Positions 46,879 through 56,877 are shown, numbered from the stretch's first letter. The stretch: 64,000 nt of DNA from an uncultured Pseudomonadota bacterium (GCA_903908265.1 CAIVRI010000088.1:1-64000), one strand, 5' to 3'. Translations and numbers: made by a program. Notes: generated by a model not told the origin, from the letters alone.

Positions 46879-47964
46879 TCATGGACCGAGGAACGGTTGC
46901 ACATTGCTGAGTGCGCGAGCGCGCGCATCCAGATCCATCCGATTGCACAACACAATGGATGCGACGTGACGGTCTGGAAACCAATCGATTGCAGCGCGAA
47001 AGCCCTGCGTCGTGCCAAAGTGCCAACGGCGCGTCAATCCAAAGGCAGGATCAAGAAACCAACCGAAGCCGTACGCGACCGGGCCACCAGGGTCAAGGTT
47101 GTCCTCGTCCGCTTGCGTCGGCCAGGTCGTTGCCGATCCATCAGCGAGCCGAACGGCTTGGAAAGCGAGTTCGCTATCGCCAGGCAATGCCGCACCGCGA
47201 TCAAGGGCCCGCAGCCACCGGGTCAGATCTGCAACGGTCGAATAAATACCGCCATCACCGCCGGTCGCTGAGGTGGCGCTCTGGTCCGATACGCGAAATA
47301 CACCTGCAGAGATCTGTTCATGACCAAACGCGCGCTGCGCGATGCGATCCTTGCCCGGCACGTGCAAGTGGGTCGAGTGCATCCCAAGCGGCGCAAATAT
47401 TCGTCGCTCCAGATAGTGGCCGAAGGATTCCCCGCTAACGGCTGCGACAAGCAATCCAAGCACCACATAGCCTGAATTGCTATAGGCCCAGCGCGCACCG
47501 GATGGAAACACCGGTGCCGAGGTGGCGGCCAGCAAGCGCAACACCGCCTGGTCATCTATCTGATGGGTCGGCGTATAGACAGGCCCACCACGCGCGGCTG
47601 CCGCGTCCATCAATACCTCGTAATCCGGCAGGCCCGCGGTATGCGTCAGGAGATGGCGCACCGTGATCGCGCCCATATACGCAGGCAGTCCTGGCAAGAG
47701 ATCCGCGAGGCGGCCATCCAACGAAAGGCGCCCGTCAGCGACCAGCGCAAGGACGGCCGCGGCAGTGAACTGTTTAGAAACCGAAGCCAAGCGAAATGCG
47801 GTGTCCGGCCCTAACCGTGCGGTGCCACCCAGGCGTCGTACACCCTGCGCGCCATCAAATACCACGGCACCATCACGCAGAACGCGTTCGACACAGCCTG
47901 GCGCGGGTACCGCCATCGCGCCTCCAGCCATCAGCGCAGCGACAACCACAGCGGCAGTGCGCAT
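46879..47964 (-). CDS. Exported serine hydrolase, class C beta-lactamase fold
   Basis: The 361-residue protein starts MRTAAVVVAALMAGGAMA, a signal peptide. It has the SxxK motif SVSK, the YSN motif in WAYSNSGYVVLG, and HFGTTQGF as the third (KTG-like) box. Such proteins are D-amino-acid peptidases, esterases or penicillin-binding-like enzymes. The ATG shares one base with the stop of the upstream barrel gene (TGATG), indicating coupling. The longer frame to 48090 lies inside that gene and is rejected. Confidence 0.9.
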   Translation of the reverse strand: MRTAAVVVAALMAGGAMAVPAPGCVERVLRDGAVVFDGAQGVRRLGGTARLGPDTAFRLASVSKQFTAAAVLALVADGRLSLDGRLADLLPGLPAYMGAITVRHLLTHTAGLPDYEVLMDAAAARGGPVYTPTHQIDDQAVLRLLAATSAPVFPSGARWAYSNSGYVVLGLLVAAVSGESFGHYLERRIFAPLGMHSTHLHVPGKDRIAQRAFGHEQISAGVFRVSDQSATSATGGDGGIYSTVADLTRWLRALDRGAALPGDSELAFQAVRLADGSATTWPTQADEDNLDPGGPVAYGFGWFLDPAFGLTRRWHFGTTQGFRAAIDWFPDRHVASIVLCNRMDLDARARALSNVQPFLGP

Positions 47965-49490
47965 CAAGGCGCGCCGGAAAATAGGGTTGTCCGGTAGCTT
48001 GCCGAAAGACCAATGACATGGGCGCTGAACGAGCCCTGTAGCGAACGCAAACGCCCGAGGGAGGCATGTACGCCCAGCCCACCCGGCCACTCATGACCGA
48101 AGCCGATATTCGCTTGCGCAACCGCACCGGAGGCCACCGCCACGCCACCGCCGCCGGCTGCGCCGACCAAAGCCTCCGCCTCGAAGTCGATGCCGGCCAG
48201 CAGACCCTGACGAAAGCCAACGCCAATCAACCCGGTCATGTACGCACCGCTCTGACCACGATAAGCCGCAAGACCTTGGCCCGTCAGATACCATTGTGGG
48301 CTGAGCGCATAGTCTGCCTGCAAGCCGAGAACGCCGATATCAGGTATCGGCCGGGTCGACCACGACGCGCTGGCCGCTTGATAACGCTGTTCCGTCACGC
48401 GGATCCGTACTGGGTGTGCTTGAAGATCTGTGGACGCATGCGCGGCAACGGTCACCGGATGTGCGGGCCCAAAACGGTGCTGCAAACCGAGCGTGAGCCC
48501 GTCCGCGGCAAAATGCCCCCCGGGAGCCTTCAGGCGTTCGACGCCCAACCACAGCGCGTCCGTATCATCAAAGCGCCACTCTGCGCCCAGATGCGCTGCC
48601 CACAAGGCGCCACCACCCGTATCGACGGCGCCGCCACCGCCCGCACCCACCGAGACACCGCCATCGAGGGCCCAGCGCTCAGTGAGCGGCAACCGCAGAC
48701 CCAGACCGCCAAGGATCTCCATATAGCCGTTGCTGTGACCGTGTGCCGCGCCTGCGGCCTCGACCGAGTAGTACCACGGTCCTGTCAGAGTGCCACGCCA
48801 CTGCGCGCCGACGACTCCAAAATCAGTCTGCGTCGCACCTCCATCGGTAAGGCTGCCCGGACGGACCCGATACGGTCGGACATACACGCCCAGTTCAGTC
48901 GCTGAGAAGCGGTCGGCCTCCGGCAACTCATAACGGCCGCTTGGGGCGCCAATCGGCCCCGACAGCCCCTGAAAACGCCGCTCGAGGCCGGCGTACCACT
49001 GCGAACCGGTAATCGTGCCGCCGTTTGGAAAATCAACATGGCTTACGCCCGCGCGCAATCGCCAGTCCCCTAGCGCCCAACCCAAGCCGAGGGACTCGCG
49101 TACCAGTAAGCCGCCGCCAGACAGGCCGTACCCGCCTCGCCCGCCCCCCGCACTTAGGGACAAACCGGCCTCGAACGAGAGACTCCGACCCAGCGGGTAC
49201 AGGAACTCGCCGCCCACCCCGAGGGTAATAAAGCCGCCGCGCCGTCCCTGCACGGCAGCAAAACTATCGGCACCCCAACGCCAGTAGGCACCCAACTGCC
49301 GACGTAAATGTAAACCCGCAATCCCTGCTGTTTCATCTGCAGGCAACTGCCAGCGCTCGCCATCAATGCCAACACTCCAGCGCGTTTCAGTAGCGGTCAC
49401 CGCAACCGCCCCAGCAGTCGGCAGCGACAACAGCAAAACAGTCGCCAAACAAAGCATTAAGCACCGGTTCCGTCCGATCATAACGCGCAC
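47964..49490 (-). CDS. Outer-membrane-type beta-barrel with three internal repeats
   Basis: The 508-residue protein has a signal peptide (CLMLCLATVLLLSLPTAGAVA) followed by alternating amphipathic Gly- and aromatic-rich strands. It consists of three related units of about 160 residues (about 36-173, 198-340 and 358-502). Each has a stretch like GGFITLGVGGEF / GYMEILGGLGLRL / GAYMTGLIGVGFR, then AGGGxGG and a GLxxRF-type last strand. It is the middle gene of an exported trio, 10 bases after the amidohydrolase and overlapping the serine hydrolase. Family not recognised; barrel topology is inferred. Confidence 0.75.
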   Translation of the reverse strand: MRVMIGRNRCLMLCLATVLLLSLPTAGAVAVTATETRWSVGIDGERWQLPADETAGIAGLHLRRQLGAYWRWGADSFAAVQGRRGGFITLGVGGEFLYPLGRSLSFEAGLSLSAGGGRGGYGLSGGGLLVRESLGLGWALGDWRLRAGVSHVDFPNGGTITGSQWYAGLERRFQGLSGPIGAPSGRYELPEADRFSATELGVYVRPYRVRPGSLTDGGATQTDFGVVGAQWRGTLTGPWYYSVEAAGAAHGHSNGYMEILGGLGLRLPLTERWALDGGVSVGAGGGGAVDTGGGALWAAHLGAEWRFDDTDALWLGVERLKAPGGHFAADGLTLGLQHRFGPAHPVTVAAHASTDLQAHPVRIRVTEQRYQAASASWSTRPIPDIGVLGLQADYALSPQWYLTGQGLAAYRGQSGAYMTGLIGVGFRQGLLAGIDFEAEALVGAAGGGGVAVASGAVAQANIGFGHEWPGGLGVHASLGRLRSLQGSFSAHVIGLSASYRTTLFSGAP

Positions 49491-49500
49491 CTAATCCTCG

Positions 49501-50790
49501 TTATTCATGCCGGTAAATCCGCCCTTCTTTCATGACAAATCGCACGTCCTCCAGGCGCCGCACATCCTCTAACGGATTGCCAAGTACCGCAATAATATCT
49601 GCAGACTTACCAACCGTGATCGACCCGAACAATTCCGCGTGCCCAATCAGATCGGCCGCATTCACTGTCGCAGACTGAATCGCCTGCATCGGCGTCATGC
49701 CATAGCGCACCATAAAAGCGAACTGGCGCGCGTTGATACCGTGCGGACAAACGCCCGCATCGGTTCCAAACGTCATCTTTACACCCGCCTTGACCGCCTT
49801 GCGAAAAGCCTGCCGCTGCAGTTCACCCAACTCTGCATCATGTTGCAAGAAATCTGCCGGCTCATCGCTGTTGCTCTGAATGCACTCTTCGTCATAGATA
49901 TCCATATCGAAATAGGTGCCTTTCGCCTTGGCTAGCGCGATGCTTTCGTCGTCGATATATTCGGCGTGCTCGACCGAAGCAACGCCGGCGCGAATAGCAT
50001 TTTTGATCCCCTCTAGGGCGTGCGCATGCGCCGCCACTTTGAGACCGAAACTCGCCGCTTCCTGTACTGCCGCTGACAGCTCCTCCGGCGTGAACTCGAT
50101 GCTCTTGGGGTTACTACCATGCGTCAGCACGGCACCGGTCGATAGCAGTTTAATGTGATCGGCGCCCTGATGGACGAGATCGCGCACCTTCGCACGCACC
50201 TCCCACGGACCGTTCGCCTCGCCGTAATGCAGCGAGGCTGGCATGGGAATGTCATTGGCAAGTCCCGTCATCGCTCCAGCACCACCCGTGATGGTCAGAT
50301 AGGCGCCTGCCACATACATGCGCGGACCCTCAACGTAACCCTTCGCGATCGCATCACGCAGCGCGATGTCATTGAGCGCGCGGTAGGAACCCACATCACG
50401 CACCGTGGTAAAACCGGCCTGCAGGGTCGCTTTGGCATTCGGGATGGCCGAATACGCAATTTCGACGGCCGAGTAGCGCAAGGTTTCATAAGGATCTGGC
50501 AGATTTGGCATGTCTGCCAAGTGCGTATGGCAGTCGATTAGGCCAGGCACGAGTGTTGAATCCCCGAGTTCAACCAGCGTCGCGCCGGCCGGCACAATGG
50601 AGCGGTCGCCGACCGCCATAATGCGGCCGGCACGCACGACCACCCAGGCATCTTGGACGAGTCGCGCGCCCACCACATCCACGAGGCGCGCCGCATGTAA
50701 CGCAGTCACAGCCGGATCAGGCAGCGTGGCCGCGTGCGCAGACACGAAGAAAAAAATGCTGCACGCTGCGATACAGATCGGTCGAGTCAT
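49501..50790 (-). CDS. Exported amidohydrolase, paralogue of the 1803-3119 gene
   Basis: The 429-residue protein starts MTRPICIAACSIFFFVSAHA, a signal peptide. Metal ligands: DCHTH, lysine in DHIKLLST, HAHALEG, EHAEY and FGTDAG. MVRYGMTPMQAIQSATVNAA and GNPLEDVRRLEDV match its paralogue. It belongs to the imidazolonepropionase-like/prolidase group of amidohydrolases. First gene of a three-gene operon with the repeat barrel and the serine hydrolase. The substrate is unknown, probably a small amide or dipeptide in the periplasm. Confidence 0.9.
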   Translation of the reverse strand: MTRPICIAACSIFFFVSAHAATLPDPAVTALHAARLVDVVGARLVQDAWVVVRAGRIMAVGDRSIVPAGATLVELGDSTLVPGLIDCHTHLADMPNLPDPYETLRYSAVEIAYSAIPNAKATLQAGFTTVRDVGSYRALNDIALRDAIAKGYVEGPRMYVAGAYLTITGGAGAMTGLANDIPMPASLHYGEANGPWEVRAKVRDLVHQGADHIKLLSTGAVLTHGSNPKSIEFTPEELSAAVQEAASFGLKVAAHAHALEGIKNAIRAGVASVEHAEYIDDESIALAKAKGTYFDMDIYDEECIQSNSDEPADFLQHDAELGELQRQAFRKAVKAGVKMTFGTDAGVCPHGINARQFAFMVRYGMTPMQAIQSATVNAADLIGHAELFGSITVGKSADIIAVLGNPLEDVRRLEDVRFVMKEGRIYRHE

Positions 50791-50954
50791 CGCATACCCC
50801 ATTTTTTCTGTCTTTGTTTTCTTAAGAGCACATCAACGCATCGCACTGCGAATTGGATGCACGTTCCGCGCACATCCGTAAGCCGCGCAACCGCCACGCC
50901 ATCGACTGAGCGCAGCGTCCACTTCGGCACCGCTGCGCCCGGCCAAGCCTCCGA

Positions 50955-51929
50955 TCAGCCGCCGCGACCAAAACGACTGTCAGCGACCAAGCAGAGAATC
51001 TCATACATCATGCTGGCACCAACGAGAGCGGTATTGCCGGAAGGATCGTAAGGAGGAGACACCTCCACTACGTCACCGCCAATGTAGTGCAATCCGCGCA
51101 GACCATACATCAAGCGCTGCGCCTCGATCGTGGTGATGCCACCGACCTCTGGCGTGCCTGTTCCCGGCGTGTAGACCGGATCCAAACCGTCGACATCGAA
51201 GGTAAAATAGACAGGCCCCGTGCCAACCACACGCCGCACCTCAGCGATCACCGCATCGACACCGATACGCGAAAACTCTTCCATGAAGACGACACGCATG
51301 CCGCTCTTCTCGGAATACTCGATGCCGTCCATAAAGTTCTGACCGCCACGAATACCGATCTGAATCGTCCGCTTCGGATCAATCAGTCCGTCTTCTACCG
51401 CGAGCCGGAATGGCGCCGCGTGCGTGAACTTGGAGCCAAATACTTCACCCCACGTGTCCGTGTGCGCATCGATATGAATGAGGCCCACAGGCCCATCCTG
51501 CACAATGCCTTTCAGAATTGGGTAGGTCACAAAGTGATCGCCGCCGGCAGAAACCGGAATCACGCCGGCCGCATGCACTTTGCGATAAAACGCAGTGATG
51601 TCCTCTATTTGCGAGGGCAAGTCGTAACGACTGGAGAAACGGACGTCCCCCAAATCGCCAATCCGGCACAGCTCATAGGGATTCAGACGCATACCGATAT
51701 TGAAGGCGCGCATAAAACTCGACTGATTGCGAATCTCGCGCGGACCATGTCGAGCCCCTGGACGGTTGGTCACGCCCAGATCAGTTGGCACCCCGATCAG
51801 TCCAATATCCACGTCTGCCAAAGAACCCACCAACGGCGCCCGCATAAAGGTCGCAATGTCCGTATAACGCGGCTCGCGCATGGGCTGGTATTCGACCCCA
51901 TCAACGGGGCCACGCTTCTCATAAGTCAT
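50955..51929 (-). CDS. Ureohydrolase (agmatinase/guanidinobutyrase type)
   Basis: The 324-residue protein has the dinuclear Mn motifs SAGGDHFVTYP, HIDAHTDTW and FDVDGLDPVYTPGTGTPE. It hydrolyses a guanidino compound to urea and an amine. Met at 51929 lies 4 bases past the symporter stop and matches family starts; the frame to 51977 would overlap that gene. The tight link with a sodium-solute symporter points to uptake and use of an external guanidino compound, as with guanidinobutyrate or guanidinopropionate systems (inference). Confidence 0.9.
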   Translation of the reverse strand: MTYEKRGPVDGVEYQPMREPRYTDIATFMRAPLVGSLADVDIGLIGVPTDLGVTNRPGARHGPREIRNQSSFMRAFNIGMRLNPYELCRIGDLGDVRFSSRYDLPSQIEDITAFYRKVHAAGVIPVSAGGDHFVTYPILKGIVQDGPVGLIHIDAHTDTWGEVFGSKFTHAAPFRLAVEDGLIDPKRTIQIGIRGGQNFMDGIEYSEKSGMRVVFMEEFSRIGVDAVIAEVRRVVGTGPVYFTFDVDGLDPVYTPGTGTPEVGGITTIEAQRLMYGLRGLHYIGGDVVEVSPPYDPSGNTALVGASMMYEILCLVADSRFGRGG

Positions 51930-51933
51930 AGGA

Positions 51934-53325
51934 TCAGGCTTCCATAACGGCGTGATGAATCGACTCACGCGGACCAAACACGCTTAAAAGAACGAACACG
52001 ATCAAACTGGTTGCGGAACCGATATAGATGGGCCAGTCCGAATCTATACCCTCCACAACCAGCAAACCGACGACCACGACCGCGCTCACCGCGATCGATA
52101 CCATCGCGGCCAATTCGGTCCCTCGTCGCCACAACATGGCGCCAATGACCGGCACAAACAAGGAACCGACCAGGAAGTCATAGGCGATCGTAATCGCGGC
52201 AATCACATCCTTGGTCTGGGTTGCCACGATCGTCATCAGCACACCACACAGCATGGTGAGCACCCGACTCTGGAATACAGAACCACGTCCACTCTGGGCG
52301 CGCAACGGCAACATGACGTCCTCGAGCAGCACGGTCGAGGTGGCCAAGAGACAAGCTGAGGCGGTCGACATCATGGCGGCCAAAGCTGCCGCAAGCACGA
52401 GGCCACGTAGACCGACCGGCAGCACGGCATTGACCGCATACGCAAAGGCGGAATCAGGATCTGCCAAGGGGGGCAGGAAGACGTGGGCCGCTGCGCCAAT
52501 CAGTCCGCCGGCTGCCGCATACACGAAGCAATAAACGCCCACCAAGATACCGCCGGTGCGGGCGACTTTAAGATTCTTGGCAGTAAAGACGCGCTGCCAG
52601 ACGTCCTGCCCGATGATGATGCCGAAGAAATACAGGATAAAGAACGAAAAAATCTTTGCCTTACCGATGTGGCCAAAATCAAGAAAGCCCGTCGGCAACC
52701 GCGCCGCCATGCCGGCAAAGCCACCGGCGTGCAGAATGGAGGCCGGTAGCAGCACGAATAAGATCCCTATGGTCTTGATCACAAATTGCACGATGTCGGT
52801 AATGGTCAGCGACCACATTCCACCCATCACCGAGTAGGCCACCATGACCACGCTCGAGAGCAAGATTGCCTGGGTACGCGGAATTCCGACAATGACTTCC
52901 ATCACGGCGCCGACCGCAATCGTCGCGGTCACCGCGACCATGAAATCGTAGGCAGCCATCACCAGGCCACCCGCAATGCGGACCCGCTTAGAGAACCGCC
53001 GGCCGAGCAACTCCGGCACGGTCACCAGATTCATATTCAGAATTTTGGGGACGAAGAACACGCTCAAAACCAGAATACCGAGCCCATACATGAAGACGAG
53101 CCACATGCCTGAGAGGCCGTACTGGTAGCCGAGTTTCACGCCGCCTACCGTAGAGGCACCCCCGAGCACAATCGCCGCCAGAGTCCCGGCGTAGAGCAGC
53201 AGGCCGACGCTGCGGCCGGCCACCAAGAACTCCTCTTGGCTGGTGATTTTTCGCTTGGCCCAAAAGCCGGTCAGCAGGATGCCGAGCATGTAGACCGCCA
53301 TCACACAGAAATCGATCGTAACCAT
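51934..53325 (-). CDS. Sodium:solute symporter (SSS family)
   Basis: The 463-residue protein has 12-13 membrane segments, the SSS features EEFLVAGRSVGLLLYAGTLAA (given as a region, residues 31-51), GGASTVGGVKLGYQYGLSGM and the AAMMSTASACLLATS segment with Na2-site Ser/Thr. It is the first gene of the pair with the ureohydrolase, so the cargo is probably a guanidino compound. Confidence 0.9.
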   Translation of the reverse strand: MVTIDFCVMAVYMLGILLTGFWAKRKITSQEEFLVAGRSVGLLLYAGTLAAIVLGGASTVGGVKLGYQYGLSGMWLVFMYGLGILVLSVFFVPKILNMNLVTVPELLGRRFSKRVRIAGGLVMAAYDFMVAVTATIAVGAVMEVIVGIPRTQAILLSSVVMVAYSVMGGMWSLTITDIVQFVIKTIGILFVLLPASILHAGGFAGMAARLPTGFLDFGHIGKAKIFSFFILYFFGIIIGQDVWQRVFTAKNLKVARTGGILVGVYCFVYAAAGGLIGAAAHVFLPPLADPDSAFAYAVNAVLPVGLRGLVLAAALAAMMSTASACLLATSTVLLEDVMLPLRAQSGRGSVFQSRVLTMLCGVLMTIVATQTKDVIAAITIAYDFLVGSLFVPVIGAMLWRRGTELAAMVSIAVSAVVVVGLLVVEGIDSDWPIYIGSATSLIVFVLLSVFGPRESIHHAVMEA

Positions 53326-53488
53326 CGAAACTCCACCTGTCGTCAGCCGGGCGTCGACACTATCCCGATCAGCGACGGACTACCACCCCCCGCAAACCCT
53401 TGGATCGGATGCGGGAGCGTGAGGCCTCGTCACGAAGTCGTAGCATCTCCGTGGCCTAATTGTCGTATTTGGCGCCCAGCGAGTGTAT

Positions 53489-54547
53489 ATGAGCGAGCCA
53501 CAGCAACCGACGCCGACCCCGCCCTATACGATGTCCGACCCGACCGTACCGGCGGCGCAACAGTGGCTGATCCGCGCCCTAGAGCGCGTCAGCGGCCAGC
53601 ATCACCTGCAGAAACTCTATGAAGCCTACCGCACGAGCGGGAAGGATTCGCAGAGTTTCTGGGACGACTGCATGGCTTTTATGGGCGTCAATTTGGATCT
53701 CGATGACAGCATTCTGTCGCAAATTCCGAAAACGGGCCCCCTGCTAGTCGTCGCCAACCACCCCTACGGGATTATCGACGGGCTGATCGCCTGCTGGCTC
53801 ATCAGCCAAGTCCGCTCAGACTTCAAAATATTACTGAACGAAGGTCGTTTTGTCCCGGAACTTGCAGCCGTAGCGATTCGACTGGACACCTCCGGCTCCC
53901 GCGAGGCCCAACGGGCGAATGCGAGCAGCCGCCTCCAAGCCCGTCGCCTACTAGACGACGGCGGCGTTTTGATCATGTTCCCAGCGGGTGGAATTTCCAC
54001 GTCACCGGACGCGTTTGGGGCGAGCCCGGCGGTCGACGCAACCTGGCACCCTTTCGCCGCGCAGTTAGCCGAACGGACAAATGCGCAGGTACTGCCCATG
54101 TGGTTTGAAGGACAGAATAGCCGCCTTTTCCAATTGGTCAGCCACTGGAGCCTCACGCTGCGCTGGGGCCTCCTGATCGGGGAGAACGTACGTCGCACGC
54201 GCCGCCCCATCCGTGTCGTACTAGGCGCCCCGATCACGACCGCGGAACTGCCCAACAACATCGACCGCACAGCGCTGGCGAAAGAACTCTGCCGGCGCAC
54301 CTACGCCTTGGGAGGCTGGCCCGACTCTTTCTTGGATGTCCAGGGGTCCTGGCCGGCACCGCTGCTGGCGAAGGCAGACCGACCCAAACCGCTCCAAGTA
54401 CTGACACAAAGTGCATCGATCCTACTGCGGCACCGGCACCGTCCCGCGTCACGCCGCTCGTTGCCAGCCCGTACCCGTCTCGCCGGCATACCAGCCAGGA
54501 ACCAAACCGTCGGGTCAGCCGGCAAGACTTCAGTTGCTCCCCGATAA
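53489..54547 (+). CDS. Lysophospholipid acyltransferase family (PlsC-like)
   Basis: The 352-residue protein has the acyltransferase boxes NHPYGIIDG (HX4D) near residue 90, LNEGRF and FPAGGIS (third box), with VLGAPI at the fourth. There is no clear membrane helix. The C-terminal 60 residues are Arg-rich and unrelated to the fold. Similar proteins act in ornithine-lipid or phospholipid synthesis. Start 53489 or the Met 14 codons later; no strong ribosome binding site. Divergent from the symporter gene. Confidence 0.82.
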   Translation: MSEPQQPTPTPPYTMSDPTVPAAQQWLIRALERVSGQHHLQKLYEAYRTSGKDSQSFWDDCMAFMGVNLDLDDSILSQIPKTGPLLVVANHPYGIIDGLIACWLISQVRSDFKILLNEGRFVPELAAVAIRLDTSGSREAQRANASSRLQARRLLDDGGVLIMFPAGGISTSPDAFGASPAVDATWHPFAAQLAERTNAQVLPMWFEGQNSRLFQLVSHWSLTLRWGLLIGENVRRTRRPIRVVLGAPITTAELPNNIDRTALAKELCRRTYALGGWPDSFLDVQGSWPAPLLAKADRPKPLQVLTQSASILLRHRHRPASRRSLPARTRLAGIPARNQTVGSAGKTSVAPR

Positions 54548-54589
54548 GGCGCCCGGTAGCCTCGTCAACTCATCTGCCGAGGTCCTCTC

Positions 54590-55558
54590 ATGCTTCGATT
54601 CATTGCACGCGGCGCGCTGCTGTCGCTGCTGACCGTCACACCCTCCCTCGCCGCTGCGTCTGTAGAAACCTTTCAGGTCACCCCACGGGATCCGAGTGTG
54701 GTCCGAATCGTCGCCTATGGCGACCAACGGTTTACTGATACGTCCGAGAAAGACGCATCGCGGCCGCTCGCCCGCCAAGCACTAGTGCAGCGCATCGCTG
54801 AAGAACCGTCCGATGCCATTCTCATGACCGGCGACGTGCCCTGGCACGGCGGCACCAGCAACGACTACACCGTCTTCCAGCAAGAGACGTCCATCTGGAC
54901 TGAACGACATCTGCACGTATTCCCCACCCTTGGTAACCATGAATTCGCCGGTTGCAGTGAAGCGGAATGCCTGGCGCATTGGTGGCAGGCAAATCCGCGC
55001 TTCGCCGGATTACGTTGGTACGCGGTGGATATCGGCAGCCAAGTGCGCGCAATCGCGCTAGACACCATGCTGCCATTCACCTTCGGCAGCCCTCAACGAA
55101 TATGGCTCGAGGCGCAAATCAACTCCCTGCCCACGAGCACGCACTTTGTGGTGCTCTACCTGCACCACCCACCCGTCGCAGCCCACGAACTAGACCCCCT
55201 ACGTCACAACGTTCGACCAAGCGAAGTCATCCTCGCCGACTATCTGACCGAGCGTGCCAAAACATTGCACGCACGGATCATCGTCGTGGCCGGGCATATC
55301 CATAACTACGAACACCACGAGCGGGACGGTGTGGTCTATTTAGTGTCGGGCGGCGGCGGTGCGAAGCCCTACCCAGTCAGTCGCGCGGGCGACCTCTACC
55401 AGGGCACTGCGGAACCTAACTTTCACTTTTTGACTTTAAACGTAGCCGGCGAGCACATGCATATCGAGATGCATCGACTCGAGGACCACGACGGGCCCCA
55501 CCCGCACCAATTTGCGGTGCGGGATGCCTTTGACGTCCTGGCACCAACAAAGCACTAA
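54590..55558 (+). CDS. Exported calcineurin-like metallophosphoesterase
   Basis: The 322-residue protein has a signal peptide (MLRFIARGALLSLLTVTPSLAAA) and the metal motifs GDQR, MTGDVPW, GNHEFAG, LHHPP and AGHIHNYEH. It resembles purple-acid-phosphatase-like periplasmic phosphatases. AGGTCC region precedes the ATG; 42 bases after the acyltransferase gene. Substrate not known. Confidence 0.9.
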   Translation: MLRFIARGALLSLLTVTPSLAAASVETFQVTPRDPSVVRIVAYGDQRFTDTSEKDASRPLARQALVQRIAEEPSDAILMTGDVPWHGGTSNDYTVFQQETSIWTERHLHVFPTLGNHEFAGCSEAECLAHWWQANPRFAGLRWYAVDIGSQVRAIALDTMLPFTFGSPQRIWLEAQINSLPTSTHFVVLYLHHPPVAAHELDPLRHNVRPSEVILADYLTERAKTLHARIIVVAGHIHNYEHHERDGVVYLVSGGGGAKPYPVSRAGDLYQGTAEPNFHFLTLNVAGEHMHIEMHRLEDHDGPHPHQFAVRDAFDVLAPTKH

Positions 55559-55644
55559 AAGCCCGTCACCGGGGAGCTGGCGATGGCTGGACGCTACGCA
55601 TCCCCGAAGGCTACTCTTGACCCACATCCCCACCGGAGTGTGTC

Positions 55645-56877
55645 ATGACTCGAACCCTCAGCGCCTGGACGGCGATCCTGGCGCTCGTCGTGGCCACGCC
55701 GGACGTTCGCGCTGATGAATGGCCAATGCCGCACTCTCTGGCGGAAGCCATTCAAATGGAAAAGGCGACGGCGCTGCCGCTGACTCCGTTCTACAACCCA
55801 CCGTCGATGCAAGGCACCCAACCGGGCGACCTGTTACACAAAGCCGTCTTCAGCCGCTACAAACTGCCAAAGGGCGTCCGCGCCGTACGGATTCTCTATC
55901 ACTCACGCGACGCCCACGGGAAGGACGTGGCGACCTCCGGCGTCGTGCTGATCCCCGCAGGCAAACGACCGGCCAAGGGTTGGCCGGTAATTGCATGGGC
56001 CCACGGCACAACGGGTGTTGCGCGGGTTTGCGCACCGAGCCTAGATAAGAATCTCTCGTATGGCGAAGAAGGCCTGTTCCCGATGGTACGCGCGGGCTTC
56101 GCCGTCATCGCCACGGACTATCACGGTCTCGGCACACCCGGACCACACCAGTACTTAAACAAAGTTGCGCAAGCCAATGACGTCATCTATTCCGTGCCGG
56201 CGGCACACCAAGCAGTGGCGGGCCTAGATGCCCGCTGGGTAGCCGTCGGCCATTCGCAGGGTGGTTTCGCGGTATGGGGGGTTGACGAACTCGAGGCCGA
56301 CCGCGGCGACAAAACCTTTCTCGGCGCTATTGCCGTTGCCGCCGGCGGAAACCCCGGCGACTGGTTGGCAGCCATCTCGACTGCCGGACCGGAGGCAGCG
56401 ATGTACTTACCGTACGTCGCCTTCGCGCTGCATGCCGTGTCCCCGACGTTTACACCGGAGACTCTGTTGAGTGGAACCGCCCTCAAACTCTACCCGACGG
56501 TCACCACACAAGGTTGTTTTAACTATGCCTACGGCGCCACAGTGGATAACAAATCCGCCGAATCCTCAGTCCGCTCGAGCGGCTGGCAGAACGATCCGGC
56601 CGTCGTTGCGTTCACAACGGCGAATGCGCTGGGACAGGCGCACATCGCGCAACCACTGCTGCTGATCGCCGGCGATGCAGACCAAACGGTCCCCTACCCC
56701 GTGGTCGTGGCGTCCGTGAAGACCGCCTGCCAAGCGAAACTACCGATCCATTTCAGCACCTACAAGGGTCTGGATCACGACCCCACCATGGATCAAAGCA
56801 CGCCGGAGCAACTGGCGTGGGTACGCGCGCGGTATGCCGGGGAACCCGCGACGAGCAACTGCCCGAAGGACCCCTGA
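55645..56877 (+). CDS. Exported secretory-lipase-like alpha/beta hydrolase
   Basis: The 410-residue protein has a signal peptide (LSAWTAILALVVATPDVRA). Nucleophile elbow GHSQGG, oxyanion segment AWAHGTTG, Asp in IAGDADQTVPYP and His in GLDHDPT complete the triad. The cap and the FTPETLL segment match the secretory lipase (LIP) group. It probably cleaves esters or lipids outside the inner membrane. Ends 6 residues after SNCPKDP-type tail begins. Confidence 0.88.
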   Translation: MTRTLSAWTAILALVVATPDVRADEWPMPHSLAEAIQMEKATALPLTPFYNPPSMQGTQPGDLLHKAVFSRYKLPKGVRAVRILYHSRDAHGKDVATSGVVLIPAGKRPAKGWPVIAWAHGTTGVARVCAPSLDKNLSYGEEGLFPMVRAGFAVIATDYHGLGTPGPHQYLNKVAQANDVIYSVPAAHQAVAGLDARWVAVGHSQGGFAVWGVDELEADRGDKTFLGAIAVAAGGNPGDWLAAISTAGPEAAMYLPYVAFALHAVSPTFTPETLLSGTALKLYPTVTTQGCFNYAYGATVDNKSAESSVRSSGWQNDPAVVAFTTANALGQAHIAQPLLLIAGDADQTVPYPVVVASVKTACQAKLPIHFSTYKGLDHDPTMDQSTPEQLAWVRARYAGEPATSNCPKDP

